From positions 1-35,390 of the forward strand of contig JABIPV010000321.1 of NCBI GenBank assembly GCA_018699075.1: a DNA stretch of 35,390 bases, written 5' to 3'. A program made the translations under genes and the position numbers. Below are positions 1-8,109 of the stretch, in pieces (the stretch's first letter is position 1; the number at the start of each line of letters is the position of its first letter). Source of the stretch: Kordiimonadaceae bacterium (GTDB lineage Bacteria > Pseudomonadota > Alphaproteobacteria > Sphingomonadales > Emcibacteraceae). The notes below the pieces were generated by a model. It was not told the origin of the DNA. It searched no databases and was given only the letters and a program-made list of their open reading frames with translations.

Positions 1-386
1 GTAACCGTAATTGCCGTACCAACATCAGACTGCGTGATTGTATAAGTACTGGCATTAGCGCCACTAATATCAGTGCCACCCCTCTGCCACTGGTAAGAGA
101 TTGTACCAAGGCCGTCTCCATCAGCAAGAGTATTTGAAGCCGTCAGTACTTGATCTTCTGTAACTGTTCCACTGATTGTCACTAAACCGGTAGGAGATAA
201 ATTGCCTGCCGGAGCTGGAGGTGCAGTGGTTGTAATTCCACCTCCGCCTGAGCTGCCGCCGCCACAGGCTGCAAGTGGTAGTACTGCCATCAGTATGCCT
301 GACTTCTTCTTAATGTCTTTGGGAGTTTTACTTGGGAATGAACCTGAAAGGTTATTATCTTTATTGTTGATATATTTATTGTTCAT
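1..386 (-). CDS. Partial 5' end of a repeat-containing surface or secreted protein with a lipobox-like signal
   Basis: This open frame is absent from the ORF track because it runs off the left edge. I read it by reverse-complementing 386 to 1; about 128 codons have no stop. The N-terminus is Asn/Lys-rich, then a short hydrophobic stretch ends in LPLAACGGGSSGGGG. That looks like a lipobox followed by a Gly/Ser linker, but it lies about 40 residues in, later than usual. After a Pro/Ala linker comes a repeat unit containing GTVTEDQVLTAS, ADGDGLGTISYQWQR and YTITQSDVGTAITV. This is the pattern of Ig/cadherin-like tandem repeats in very large bacterial adhesins. ATG at 386 is the first start after in-frame stops. 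I infer a large adhesin; repeat number, C-terminus and export route are not visible. ORF 202..405 on the other strand is its shadow. Confidence 0.75.
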   Translation of the reverse strand, partial: MNNKYINNKDNNLSGSFPSKTPKDIKKKSGILMAVLPLAACGGGSSGGGGITTTAPPAPAGNLSPTGLVTISGTVTEDQVLTASNTLADGDGLGTISYQWQRGGTDISGANASTYTITQSDVGTAITV

Positions 387-714
387 ATTAGCTCATATCC
401 CATAATTATATTTGTGCTTTTGTTATTTATCAGCATTTTTTCGTATCCTATCTAACTTTAAATTAGAATACTACTTGTTTTTATTGGAATAACTATGAGC
501 CCTTTAATTTGATAAATCAGGGGGGGGCAATATCCTGTCATACTTAGCTGGATTAAATATGGGTAAGAGGAACCACCAATACAGGTATTTACCTACTCTA
601 GCATGCCCCTAGGCGTCGTTTTAAGAGTCGCTGAGGCGGGGGTTTGATTCTGCTCATATATATTGTAGTGTCAGAGACATAATGAAGAATTGTGAGACTA
701 AAAGGGGAGCTATT
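387..714. other. Intergenic stretch upstream of the polymerase-like gene
   Basis: About 330 bases lie between the divergent surface-protein gene and the polymerase-like gene. No supported ORF or RNA gene was seen. It holds a run of eight G at 520-527, a short AGGTA/TACCT palindrome at 583-594, and the left arm of the long inverted repeat at 598-635. The promoters of both divergent genes must lie here, but I could not pick convincing -10/-35 pairs. The first half is AT-rich like the host; the part after 520 has GC-rich patches. Confidence 0.6.
598..635 (+). repeat. Left arm of imperfect inverted repeat flanking the polymerase-like gene
   Basis: The arm has three blocks: CTAGCAT (598-604), CCCCTAGGCGTC (606-617) and AGAGTCGCTGAG (624-635). 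All three recur in order on the opposite strand in the right arm at 2411-2453. The 12-base block matches perfectly and the third block at 11 of 12, with the same 6-base spacer between them. The spacer to CTAGCAT differs (1 versus 6 bases). Confidence 0.85.
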
Positions 715-2097
715 ATGCCTAATGATTTGGATGATTTCCTAATTAAATACAAAGAAGATACTGAAAAAGAACTTAATTATATCAAATATGCACATCCGAT
801 AAGCATGAGGACGACATACACAATATTAGATAACCCACAATTCAATGGAATAATTAAGAAACTTCGTGAATTAGATAAGTCTCTGATTAGTCAAAAGAAG
901 AATAGTCGTTCAAGTTTTAATTCTTATGAGCATTTTCTCAAGCATGCACTCGTTTATCTATTGGCTCCAACACGCCGAGACTATTTCTCTATTCCAACGG
1001 GAAATCTTCAAGGAAATACATACAACTACAAACAGGTAAATAAAGTTATAGACTTACTCTGCGACCAAGGATGGATTGAAAAGGTTCCACAAAGTATTGT
1101 TTATTACGCAACAGGTGTTGATGCACCCCAGCCCAGAACAAGGATAAAAGTTAGGGAGGCGGCACCAACATTAATAGGTGATTATAAAGTTGAAACCTTA
1201 AAAGATGTTGATTGCTTTGTGGAAATTACTGAGCCTTCAGATAATGATAGTAAGGGGTGTTACAAAGACAAAGAATATACTGATGAAATGAGAGATGAGG
1301 ATGAGGAGCTATTAAAGAATTACAATGATTTAATGGCATCCACTATTATTAGAGACCAAGATGGTAATATATTTCATTGGCTTAATCCTCTAGTAAGAAA
1401 GGTATCCCGTAAAGACTATCCATTTTATAATAAGCGTGTTCAAGGTATTTCAGGTGGACGTTTCTGGGGCCCACTAATATTAAACATGCCTGAAGAAGAT
1501 CGGTTAAATCACACATTCAACGGTGAGACGATAGCCGAGGTAGACATTAAAAAGTGTCACCCTCAATTAGCATTCCACATGAAAGGTTGTCCCACTCCTG
1601 TATTAGATGATCTATATGAACTACCTAAAGCTATTGAAAGCAGACACGATTATAAAAAGATTAAGAAGGTGTTTCTGAGGATATTTAACATGGCTAATAA
1701 AAGAAGTTGGCTAAATATATTAGATGAACTGTTCGGTGTACCTACAACTGAAGGAGAGAAACTATTAAAGAGGTTTACTCCAATTGAAGATATGCTGTTT
1801 AATAAAAACATTGGCCATCAATTAAGGTGGATAGAGTCCCAATTGGTGAGAGGGGTACTTGAAAAGGCAGAAGCAGAACAAGTTCCAGTAATCCCAATAC
1901 ACGATTCCTTTCTAGTGCCTAAAGACAAAGTGCCGTGGTTGAGGAAAGTTCTTAATGCTACCTATCACTCCAAGTATGCATCACCAAAGTACCTTGAAAG
2001 TGTTACCATTGGGGAGGATAAGGTATTTCATAATATGCTACAGACTACAGTTGAGTATAGTACATTAGAGGTAGATGATAATACTGTCACGCAGTGA
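715..2097 (+). CDS. Family A polymerase-like protein of a putative mobile element (lone replicase candidate)
   Basis: The start chosen is the internal ATG at 715, because GGGGAG lies 5 bases upstream; the track start at 682 lacks a good ribosome binding site. This gives 460 residues. The N-terminal part (about 60-130) reads like a winged helix (NYKQVNKVIDLLCDQGWIEKV region). An acidic linker follows (about 175-205). The C-terminal half carries GGRFWG (about 248), EVDIKKCHPQLAF (about 275-287, resembling motif A with Asp), a basic helix RHDYKKIKKVFLRIFNMAN (about 310-328, placed like motif B) and IHDSFLVP (about 395-402, resembling motif C, HD followed by a small residue). This order fits the palm of the Pol I / T7 RNA polymerase superfamily. 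I recall similar unnamed proteins in proteobacterial mobile DNA but cannot search. DNA polymerase, primase-polymerase or RNA polymerase activity cannot be told apart. Confidence 0.6.
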   Translation: MPNDLDDFLIKYKEDTEKELNYIKYAHPISMRTTYTILDNPQFNGIIKKLRELDKSLISQKKNSRSSFNSYEHFLKHALVYLLAPTRRDYFSIPTGNLQGNTYNYKQVNKVIDLLCDQGWIEKVPQSIVYYATGVDAPQPRTRIKVREAAPTLIGDYKVETLKDVDCFVEITEPSDNDSKGCYKDKEYTDEMRDEDEELLKNYNDLMASTIIRDQDGNIFHWLNPLVRKVSRKDYPFYNKRVQGISGGRFWGPLILNMPEEDRLNHTFNGETIAEVDIKKCHPQLAFHMKGCPTPVLDDLYELPKAIESRHDYKKIKKVFLRIFNMANKRSWLNILDELFGVPTTEGEKLLKRFTPIEDMLFNKNIGHQLRWIESQLVRGVLEKAEAEQVPVIPIHDSFLVPKDKVPWLRKVLNATYHSKYASPKYLESVTIGEDKVFHNMLQTTVEYSTLEVDDNTVTQ

Positions 2098-2103
2098 CTT
2101 CCC

Positions 2104-2125
2104 CTTCAATGCGTTACCATTGAGG
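2104..2125 (+). terminator. Possible terminator hairpin after the polymerase-like gene
   Basis: CTTCAATG pairs with CATTGAGG (8 pairs including one G-U) around a CGTTAC loop, 6 bases after the stop codon. It is followed by only three T, so it is a weak intrinsic terminator or an RNA-processing hairpin. Confidence 0.35.
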
Positions 2126-2322
2126 TTTCCTACCTTCATTACTATATAAGTTACCTACGTATCACGATAAGGAATTACACCTCTAAGGTGATATATTATG
2201 TCTTATTATCATATTGTTATTCTAAATAAGATCACATAAAATGACACGGCTCGTTGCAGTATATTTACTACTCTACCTCTTTAACCACTACTATAGCATT
2301 TTCTGTCGTCTTGCTGATCATT

Positions 2323-2350
2323 CCCCTTTAAATAAAACAACCTAAAGGGG
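2323..2350. repeat. Perfect 8-base inverted repeat with 12-base loop
   Basis: CCCCTTTA at 2323-2330 is matched by TAAAGGGG at 2343-2350, around an A-rich loop. It has no gene on either side and no T-run typical of a terminator. It could be a replication or protein-binding site of the element. Confidence 0.5.
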
Positions 2351-2410
2351 AGTCCATACAGTTTCCAATACCTACTCAGGTACCCCAACACCTAATATTC
2401 TACTATGACT

Positions 2411-2453
2411 CTCAGTGACTCTCTGTGGGACGCCTAGGGGGTGTCTATGCTAG
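2411..2453 (-). repeat. Right arm of imperfect inverted repeat
   Basis: On the plus strand this reads CTCAGTGACTCT (2411-2422), six bases, GACGCCTAGGGG (2429-2440), six bases, ATGCTAG (2447-2453). It is the reverse complement of the left arm with one mismatch in the first block and a longer gap before the last. Confidence 0.85.
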
Positions 2454-2917
2454 CCTAAAGGTGCCTGCATTCTTCAATATAACCAACATGGTTAGACCGT
2501 ATATTATAGCCAAGTATTCAAGGAACGATCTTCAGGTAAGTAGGCCACGGAAGGTGCTGCTTCGGCCCTCCACGGTCGAGGGACAGGTATTCTTACCAGT
2601 TGTAACGACATCTTAAATCAGGTGTGTCACTTTAATAGATTTACTAGAACCCAGACCAGTTCACTTTGGCAGGGTTGACAAGCTAAACTAGATCATCAGT
2701 TGTATCCGAGTATAATACATACCACAGCCCCCCCCAGTGGCTCTTCCCCACCCCTAATCTCACCACACTTTCACCACAGTGGCCACAATAATCGTTGCAA
2801 TAATGTGGTTATCGGTGTTATAGGTGTTACTCACATACAAGAGAATTAATCGTGTTGATTATGAAAGAAAACTTATAAGGCACAATAGGTTACAAGGTAG
2901 CTACCTCAAAGAGGAAT

Positions 2918-2994
<77 letters not shown>

Positions 2995-3024
2995 TTATAT
3001 ATTGTTGGCGCAATATAGCGGTAC

Positions 3025-3030
3025 ATTATA
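3025..3030 (-). promoter_or_regulatory. Probable -10 box of the tRNA-Pro gene
   Basis: On the minus strand a consensus TATAAT lies 30 bases upstream of the mature tRNA 5' end, giving a leader of about 20 bases. No good -35 is seen at 16-18 bases; TTGTCC is present but only 12 bases away. Confidence 0.4.
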
Positions 3031-3109
3031 TCCCCTGCAACAGGACAATTGATCTTTTGGTAAAATATTTATACCATGCAGACATATCAATAAATTTAAG
3101 GAATATATT

Positions 3110-3604
3110 ATGCTGAAAAAAATATTACTAATTACTCTTGTTTCATTTTATTCAAATGCCAATGCGCAAAATTTAGACGAATTTACAGTTGAAAATATCC
3201 ATTTTCATATGGGCGTTGTCGCGGCTTTTGCCGAAGTGGTTAATATGGACGTTAAGCAAATTGGACTTAGTGAAATGTTCTCTGCTGAGGAAGCAACCAA
3301 ATGGGAACCTGTGATCAAGCATATAACTGACCGTAACGGCGTACTTTATTATAGGGAAAATAATTTTCTGGTAACCGACTTATTCTCCCCTTCCCGTACC
3401 GACGGGCTTACGCTGTTTTTGATCTATAAAGGGGATACCCTTAAGAAATATAATGCGTTGAAGAAAAGAAAAGCAGACCTTATCGCATCCAATAAATATG
3501 GCCAAGAAGGAAGACGTGAGATTGCGACAGGATTTGGTAAGTTGCTGGATTATTCTGATGATGTCATTGACCGGTTGATTGCTTCAAACGGTGGTGGACA
3601 TTAA
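3110..3604 (+). CDS. Secreted hypothetical protein
   Basis: This 164-residue protein has a clear Sec signal peptide: MLKK, a hydrophobic core ILLITLVSFYS, then NANA before QNLDEF. Mature protein should therefore be periplasmic. I recognise no domain. The mature part is mixed alpha/beta-looking, with a Lys-rich helix (LKKYNALKKRKADLIASNKYG) near residue 115 and a Gly-Gly-Gly-His end. An AAGGA motif lies before the ATG. It stands alone, convergent with the MerR gene, and its codon use resembles the host rather than the upstream element. No function is proposed. Confidence 0.7.
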   Translation: MLKKILLITLVSFYSNANAQNLDEFTVENIHFHMGVVAAFAEVVNMDVKQIGLSEMFSAEEATKWEPVIKHITDRNGVLYYRENNFLVTDLFSPSRTDGLTLFLIYKGDTLKKYNALKKRKADLIASNKYGQEGRREIATGFGKLLDYSDDVIDRLIASNGGGH

Positions 3605-3649
3605 AACTAATCTAAAGATTATGAGCAAAAATATAATCAGGAATAAGAA

Positions 3650-4075
3650 TTATTCCTTAAGAGCTATCTGAAGTTCTTTTCGTGTTTTTGCAAGTCGATC
3701 ACGAATTGATTTGAGTGATCCTTCACCAGCGGGAATAACTTCGTTAGATGCTTCAGGAACGACTGGGGGTCTTTCTTCGGTTGTCTGCACAACATATGTT
3801 TGTTGCACGACTGCTTTTACACCATGTTCGCGAAGGAGCTTTTGTGCACCTTTTATGGTATATCCATCATCATGAAGTAATCTTCTAATGGCGTCGATAA
3901 TTTCAACATCTTCCGGACGATAATAACGACGTCCTCCACCCCTTTTCATGGGTTTGATTTGGCTAAATTTACTTTCCCAAAACCTTAAAACATGCTGCGG
4001 AATCCCTATGCTATCAGCCACTTCACTGATAGTACGAAAAGCATTAGGGGATTTTGCATGTTTTGAGGCTGACAT
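3650..4075 (-). CDS. MerR-family transcriptional regulator
   Basis: This 141-residue protein has an N-terminal MerR winged helix at about residues 13-80: [22 protein letters not shown], then the wing [12 protein letters not shown] and a helix [22 protein letters not shown]. The C-terminal part is short and lacks obvious metal- or thiol-sensing cysteines, so the effector cannot be read. It lies directly downstream of ihfA (79-base gap) in the plsX-fabH-ihfA-merR order familiar in Alphaproteobacteria, and is probably co-transcribed. Its targets are not visible here. The family call is firm. Confidence 0.9.
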   Translation of the reverse strand: MSASKHAKSPNAFRTISEVADSIGIPQHVLRFWESKFSQIKPMKRGGGRRYYRPEDVEIIDAIRRLLHDDGYTIKGAQKLLREHGVKAVVQQTYVVQTTEERPPVVPEASNEVIPAGEGSLKSIRDRLAKTRKELQIALKE

Positions 4076-4154
4076 TTAGCTCAATTTCTTTCCTACCAAC
4101 AACACTAATGTGTGTTTTAAAAACACTCAAAAATGAATTATCGATCAAATAAAA

Positions 4155-4448
4155 TTATGAATTACTGACGCGATCTTTTAAGACTTGAGAAGGTCTAAAA
4201 ACAAGAACTCTTCTTGGTTCAATGGGAACTTCTTCACCTGTTTTTGGGTTACGGCCAATGCGGCCCCCTTTATCACGAACTATGAAACTACCAAACGATG
4301 AAATTTTAACATTATCGCCATTGGTCAAATTCGCAGCAATCTCATCTAAGACTGTCTCAACCAAGTCAGCGGATTCATTTCTAGATAATCCCACTTCTTG
4401 ATAAACGGCTTCGATTAAATCAGCTCTTGTTACAGTTTTTCCACTCAT
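4155..4448 (-). CDS. ihfA: Integration host factor subunit alpha
   Basis: This 97-residue member of the HU/IHF family has the normal length. It begins [21 protein letters not shown], has the core [33 protein letters not shown] (about 44-76) with the DNA-intercalating RNPKTGE beta arm, and ends in [16 protein letters not shown]. With IHF-beta it bends DNA in recombination, replication and transcription. The alpha assignment rests on the sequence and on its place after fabH and before a MerR gene. The gap from fabH is 140 bases, so it may also have its own promoter. Confidence 0.93.
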   Translation of the reverse strand: MSGKTVTRADLIEAVYQEVGLSRNESADLVETVLDEIAANLTNGDNVKISSFGSFIVRDKGGRIGRNPKTGEEVPIEPRRVLVFRPSQVLKDRVSNS

Positions 4449-4588
4449 GTTTCCTACCTCTTATGTTTCCCTTAGCGTACTCCAGCAGAATTATGCGGTC
4501 AATATCAAAGGGATGCGTAATGTTCCTAATAGTCTAGTTTATGTCTGAATCAGGGAAAAAAGAGGGAAAAAAACAAAAAATTTGAGAT

Positions 4589-5566
4589 TTACCACCTTAA
4601 AAGGCAAGCACCCCAGGTGAATCCGCCGCCCATTGCTTCCAAGATCAAAACCTGTCCACGGGTGATTCGGCCATCTCTGACGGCTTGATCAAGCGCCAAA
4701 GGAATGGAAGCCGCAGACGTATTTGCATGCTCATGAACGGTAATAACAACTTTATCAGGAGACATTTTTAATTTACGCGCCGTTCCATCAAGAATGCGTT
4801 TATTGGCTTGATGAGGAACAATCCAATCAATCTCTTCAGATGTTAAATTCGTATCTTCCAGCACTTCTTTTACCACCGCGGCCAAATTTACAACGGCATG
4901 TCGAAATACCTCTCGGCCTTTCATTCGTAGATGCCCGACAGTTTGAGTTGTCGAAACACCGCCGTCCACATAAAGAAGATCATTATACTGACCATCTGAA
5001 TGAATTCTTGAGGCCAAAATTCCTTGGTCGTGATTATCGCCACTACCGGTATGCGCAGATAAAATAACCGCACCGGCACCATCACCAAATAATACGCATG
5101 TAGAGCGGTCTTCCCAATCTAATATTCGAGAGAATATTTCTGCCCCAATTACAAGAACATGTTTTGCTTGGCCTGCTTTGATAAAATTATCCGCCGTCGT
5201 CAGCGCATAAATAAAACCAGAACATACTGCCTGAACATCAAAGGCCGCACCTTTAGTTATGCCCAATTTATATTGAACCGTTGTCGCCGTAGACGGAAAA
5301 GTTTGATCTGGTGTAGATGTGCCAACAATGATTAAGTCGATGTCTTCTGGGACAAGACCCGCGCTTTCCAATGCTTTTAACGCAGCTTCAACTGCAAGGT
5401 CAGAAGTTGCTTCATTATCAGCGGCGATATGGCGCTTTTCAATACCTGTCCGCTCGATAATCCATTCATCTGTGGTATCTACTTTTTGTTCAAGATCTTT
5501 ATTTGTTAAAATATTTGCTGGTAAATAAGAACCCGTACCTGAAATGATTGAACGAATAACGCCCAT
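4589..5566 (-). CDS. fabH: Beta-ketoacyl-ACP synthase III
   Basis: FabH condenses acetyl-CoA with malonyl-ACP to start type II fatty acid synthesis in the cytoplasm. The 325-residue protein has the expected length and the thiolase-fold Cys-His-Asn triad: Cys in AVCSGF (about 113), His in PHQANKRI (about 252) and Asn in [10 protein letters not shown] (about 282). The glycine-rich end [13 protein letters not shown] is also typical. Its ATG shares one base with the plsX stop (TAATG), indicating translational coupling, and both proteins feed membrane lipid synthesis. Confidence 0.97.
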   Translation of the reverse strand: MGVIRSIISGTGSYLPANILTNKDLEQKVDTTDEWIIERTGIEKRHIAADNEATSDLAVEAALKALESAGLVPEDIDLIIVGTSTPDQTFPSTATTVQYKLGITKGAAFDVQAVCSGFIYALTTADNFIKAGQAKHVLVIGAEIFSRILDWEDRSTCVLFGDGAGAVILSAHTGSGDNHDQGILASRIHSDGQYNDLLYVDGGVSTTQTVGHLRMKGREVFRHAVVNLAAVVKEVLEDTNLTSEEIDWIVPHQANKRILDGTARKLKMSPDKVVITVHEHANTSAASIPLALDQAVRDGRITRGQVLILEAMGGGFTWGACLLRW

Positions 5567-6651
5567 TATTGTTTTTCCTTGATAGTCATTTCGACGACAT
5601 TTTCGTCTTTATTGTCATTTTCATTATCATTGCCATCATTATGAAAATTCTTCAGGTCATTTGTAATTTTACCTGCAAGATCATTTTGAGCCATATCAAT
5701 AGCAGCCCCTATCGCGCTGGCGAATCCGCCTGCAGTAGCACCACCATGACTTTTAATAATAAGTCCATTTAACCCCATAAATACGGCACCATTATGATTA
5801 TTAGGATCTAAATGATTTTTCAGAGCCTGTAACGATCCACTTGCAAAAAAGGCACCAATTTTTGACATCAAAGATTCAAGAAGAGATTTCTTCAAAAGCG
5901 ATGCAATCATTTTTGCTGTACCTTCGGCAGTTTTAAGGGCGATATTACCTGTAAAACCATCAGTAACGACTACATCAACTTCACCACGGCCTAGCCCGTG
6001 ACCTTCTGTAAATCCTTTATAATCCATGGGGATATTTGCTTCACGCAGCATTCTATCGGCTTCTTTAATAGAATCACTGCCTTTTAATTCTTCCACCCCA
6101 ACATTAAGAATAGCCACAGTTGGTTTCGCAACGCCTAAAACTGTTCTTGCAAAGGCTGCTCCCATAATAGCAAATTGAACAAGATTATTTTCATCACATT
6201 CCACGTTAGCTCCAAGGTCAAGCATAACACTTTCCCCTCTGCTGGTTGGAAGTAGAGAAGCAAGAGCCGGACGATCAATTCCGGGCATAGTCCTCAGGAT
6301 AAATTTAGCAAGCGCCATTTGAGCGCCCGTATTACCCGCCAGAACAGCTGCATTGGCTTCACCATCTTTTACGGCCTTAATAGATTGCCCCATACTTGAA
6401 TCACGTCCACGCCTTAAGGCTTGACTAGGTTTTTCATCTGCCGAAATAACTTTATCGGTATGGCGAACTTCGCAGCACCCTTTTAAAATTGGGAAACGTG
6501 TAATAAGCGGCACTATTTTAGTTTCATCACCGAATATTAGAAACTTAAGATGAGGGGTTCGCTCACGCGCAATACTCGCTCCTTCGATAACAATATCAGG
6601 AGCGTGATCACCGCCCATGGCATCTAATGAAATTACAAGATCACCCGTCAA
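5566..6651 (-). CDS. plsX: Phosphate acyltransferase PlsX
   Basis: PlsX makes acyl-phosphate from acyl-ACP for PlsY in phospholipid synthesis. The N-terminus [20 protein letters not shown] is the family signature. [37 protein letters not shown] and [19 protein letters not shown] follow in the usual order. At 361 residues it is slightly long because of an acidic, Asn/Asp-rich tail after residue 330 ([16 protein letters not shown]), which lies outside the conserved fold and may be dispensable. It is followed by fabH with a 1-base overlap. The DUF177 gene lies 137 bases upstream; rpmF, often between the two in other bacteria, is not there. Confidence 0.96.
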   Translation of the reverse strand: MTGDLVISLDAMGGDHAPDIVIEGASIARERTPHLKFLIFGDETKIVPLITRFPILKGCCEVRHTDKVISADEKPSQALRRGRDSSMGQSIKAVKDGEANAAVLAGNTGAQMALAKFILRTMPGIDRPALASLLPTSRGESVMLDLGANVECDENNLVQFAIMGAAFARTVLGVAKPTVAILNVGVEELKGSDSIKEADRMLREANIPMDYKGFTEGHGLGRGEVDVVVTDGFTGNIALKTAEGTAKMIASLLKKSLLESLMSKIGAFFASGSLQALKNHLDPNNHNGAVFMGLNGLIIKSHGGATAGGFASAIGAAIDMAQNDLAGKITNDLKNFHNDGNDNENDNKDENVVEMTIKEKQ

Positions 6652-6788
6652 TGGATACCCTATTCTTTAATGACGCAATTCAAATACGCATTAATAATTT
6701 AAAATTTACCCATTTATTGGGCCGGCTACTCTAACAAAGCCTTATTTATCACTTAATTAAAATATAGTAATATCTTATATCTTCAAGT

Positions 6789-7349
6789 TTAATGTTTAAG
6801 GCTTTCTAAAACGTTAAAAGGATTTTTACTTTCTTTTTCAGAAACCACATCCTCTTCCTGTAAAATTTTAGCGCCCAATTCATTTCCTGTAACCTCAGCA
6901 TGACGGGGATAAGAACTCATTGAAAGAGATAAATATTCTGCTACATATTCACCAATATCAACATTGAGATTGTCAATTATTTCCAAGTCCAAATCATCAA
7001 CTTCAAAATTTATTGTTCTTTTCTCTTGTGAATCTTCATCTGCTTGTTGCTCATGCATATAAATAATTGAAAACTCTTCTTCAATCGATTCGTTTACATC
7101 TTTTAAAGATATAACACATTGTTGAACAATTTCAGATTTCATTTTTACTGAAAGACGGTAATCACCAACATCTTTACGAAGAAGTTTTTCAAGATGACAT
7201 TCCGCGGATAAGGAATTTATTTTAACGATAGAAAACCTTTTTGCCAGAGCAGCACATTCATCAAAGCTTGCTTTCAAACTTTCTTTCGAACCATTCTTTT
7301 TAATCAGTTCTAAATTAAAATTATGGCTAAATTCATTTTCAATATTCAT
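6789..7349 (-). CDS. DUF177 (YceD-like) protein
   Basis: This 186-residue acidic protein fits the DUF177/YceD family, which is linked to large-subunit rRNA accumulation and usually sits beside rpmF or plsX. The N-terminal half has the two-strand pattern (LSAECHLEKLLRKDVGDYRLSVKMKSEIVQQCVISLKDV). The C-terminal part has the family's acidic segment and DIGEYVAEYLSLSMSSYPRH (about 131-150). The usual metal-like cysteines of some members are missing except one. It overlaps the upstream chaperone gene by one base (TAATG). The family call relies on both pattern and location. Confidence 0.82.
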   Translation of the reverse strand: MNIENEFSHNFNLELIKKNGSKESLKASFDECAALAKRFSIVKINSLSAECHLEKLLRKDVGDYRLSVKMKSEIVQQCVISLKDVNESIEEEFSIIYMHEQQADEDSQEKRTINFEVDDLDLEIIDNLNVDIGEYVAEYLSLSMSSYPRHAEVTGNELGAKILQEEDVVSEKESKNPFNVLESLKH

Positions 7350-7897
7350 TACGCTTCACCGTCGGGTGAAAGGAAAGTGATATTTCCTTTTAATATTTGT
7401 TCTATAGGCTGGTTTATTATTTTATCACACTGATAATATACATATTTCGTCATTCCTGATAATATTTTATTTTCTATCTCAGCACCACGATATAAGTTTC
7501 TTTTCAGAGTTTCAGCCATTTTATCGTAACTTTTGTTTTCAAACAATGCCTGATAAACTTTCATTCTTCCGTAAAACGCTTCAGCCATAACTTTTATTTT
7601 TTTGCCTACACCAAGATCGCCAACACCAATTTCTCTTAAAGAAAGATCTAAATTATCAAACATAATTTCTTGTATAATTCGCTTAACGACTTTTGCGTCT
7701 TCAAATTCTTTATGTTGATCTAGTTTGTATAATATTATCGACATATGAATGGCCATAATATCAAATCGCCCATCAAGAGTATCTTCTACATCAAAATTTT
7801 GATAAAATGTAGTAAATCTTGACTGTTCGATAACGTCACAAAACAGACGATGGGCGGCATTATTAAGCCGTTTTTTCTTCCACATAAAGTCAAACAT
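7349..7897 (-). CDS. Ubiquinol-cytochrome c chaperone (CBP3/UQCC1-like)
   Basis: The family assists assembly of the cytochrome bc1 complex. I place the start at the ATG at 7897 (MFDFMWKKKR) because AGGAAA lies just upstream; the track start at 7927 adds a poorly supported MFLFLFRKIV. The protein is then 182 residues. Matching segments include AAHRLFCDVIEQSRFTTFYQNFDVEDTLDGRFDIMAIHMSIILY split over about 17-60, and DLSLREIGVGDLGVGKKIKVMAEAFYGRMKVY at about 96-127. Members usually begin 20-30 residues before the AHxLY-like helix, as here. It is coupled to DUF177 and divergent from bamE, a standard alphaproteobacterial arrangement. Confidence 0.88.
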   Translation of the reverse strand: MFDFMWKKKRLNNAAHRLFCDVIEQSRFTTFYQNFDVEDTLDGRFDIMAIHMSIILYKLDQHKEFEDAKVVKRIIQEIMFDNLDLSLREIGVGDLGVGKKIKVMAEAFYGRMKVYQALFENKSYDKMAETLKRNLYRGAEIENKILSGMTKYVYYQCDKIINQPIEQILKGNITFLSPDGEA

Positions 7898-8109
7898 CAC
7901 GATTTTCCTGAATAAAAACAAAAACATATACTAAAAGATTGACTAGCCAGCACGCTAATGTCATTTTGTTGCCAAATTTGGACAATAAAATGCAGCTCTC
8001 AACCAGTTAGCAATTTAAAAATGAATTAGCATGCCACGCTTAAAACTGCAATTAATTCCACAGCAAATTGTAGATTAATGTGTAAGCTGTAAAGATAGTG
8101 AAATAAATT

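Larger units (their letters stand above)
520..2735. mobile_element. Candidate small integrated element built around a polymerase-like gene
   Basis: One gene (715-2097) lies between inverted copies of a three-block sequence (598-635 and 2411-2453). Further out are a G8 run (520-527) and a C8 run (2728-2735), also in inverted relation. The rest is non-coding, unlike the compact gene packing elsewhere in the window. The gene uses many AGA/AGG arginine codons, unlike its neighbours. A tRNA-Pro gene sits about 180 bases beyond with its 3' end facing the block, a common integration setting. I found no integrase, transposase or direct repeat of the tRNA end, so the outer limits are a guess from the G8/C8 tracts. 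Mobility is inference; the inverted repeat is seen directly. Confidence 0.45.
2098..2917. other. Long non-coding stretch downstream of the polymerase-like gene
   Basis: About 820 bases have no supported gene. Contents in order: a hairpin just after the stop (2104-2125), a perfect 8-base inverted repeat (2323-2350), a TACCT/AGGTA palindrome (2369-2382), the right inverted-repeat arm (2411-2453), a GC-rich patch with a CCCTC/GAGGG hairpin (2566-2582), an AGGTATTCTTACC motif echoing the left side (2584-2596), a C8 run (2728-2735), and a C-rich CCAC-repeating stretch up to about 2790. The density of palindromes suggests an origin, an attachment region or a structured RNA. The GTG-start ORF at 2425 has no ribosome binding site and crosses the repeat arm, so I do not call it. 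Confidence 0.55.

Noticed and set aside
202-405. Plus-strand ORF of 67 residues with poly-Pro
   Set aside because: It is the complement of the adhesin's Gly/Ser and Ala/Pro region, and the minus frame reads a coherent signal and repeat.
2425-2616. GTG-start ORF of 63 residues
   Set aside because: No ribosome binding site, no recognisable sequence, and it starts inside the right inverted-repeat arm.
3639-3657. AGGAATAA-GAA-TTATTCCT hairpin as a terminator
   Set aside because: The stem is AT-rich, has no T-run, and overlaps the end of the MerR coding frame.
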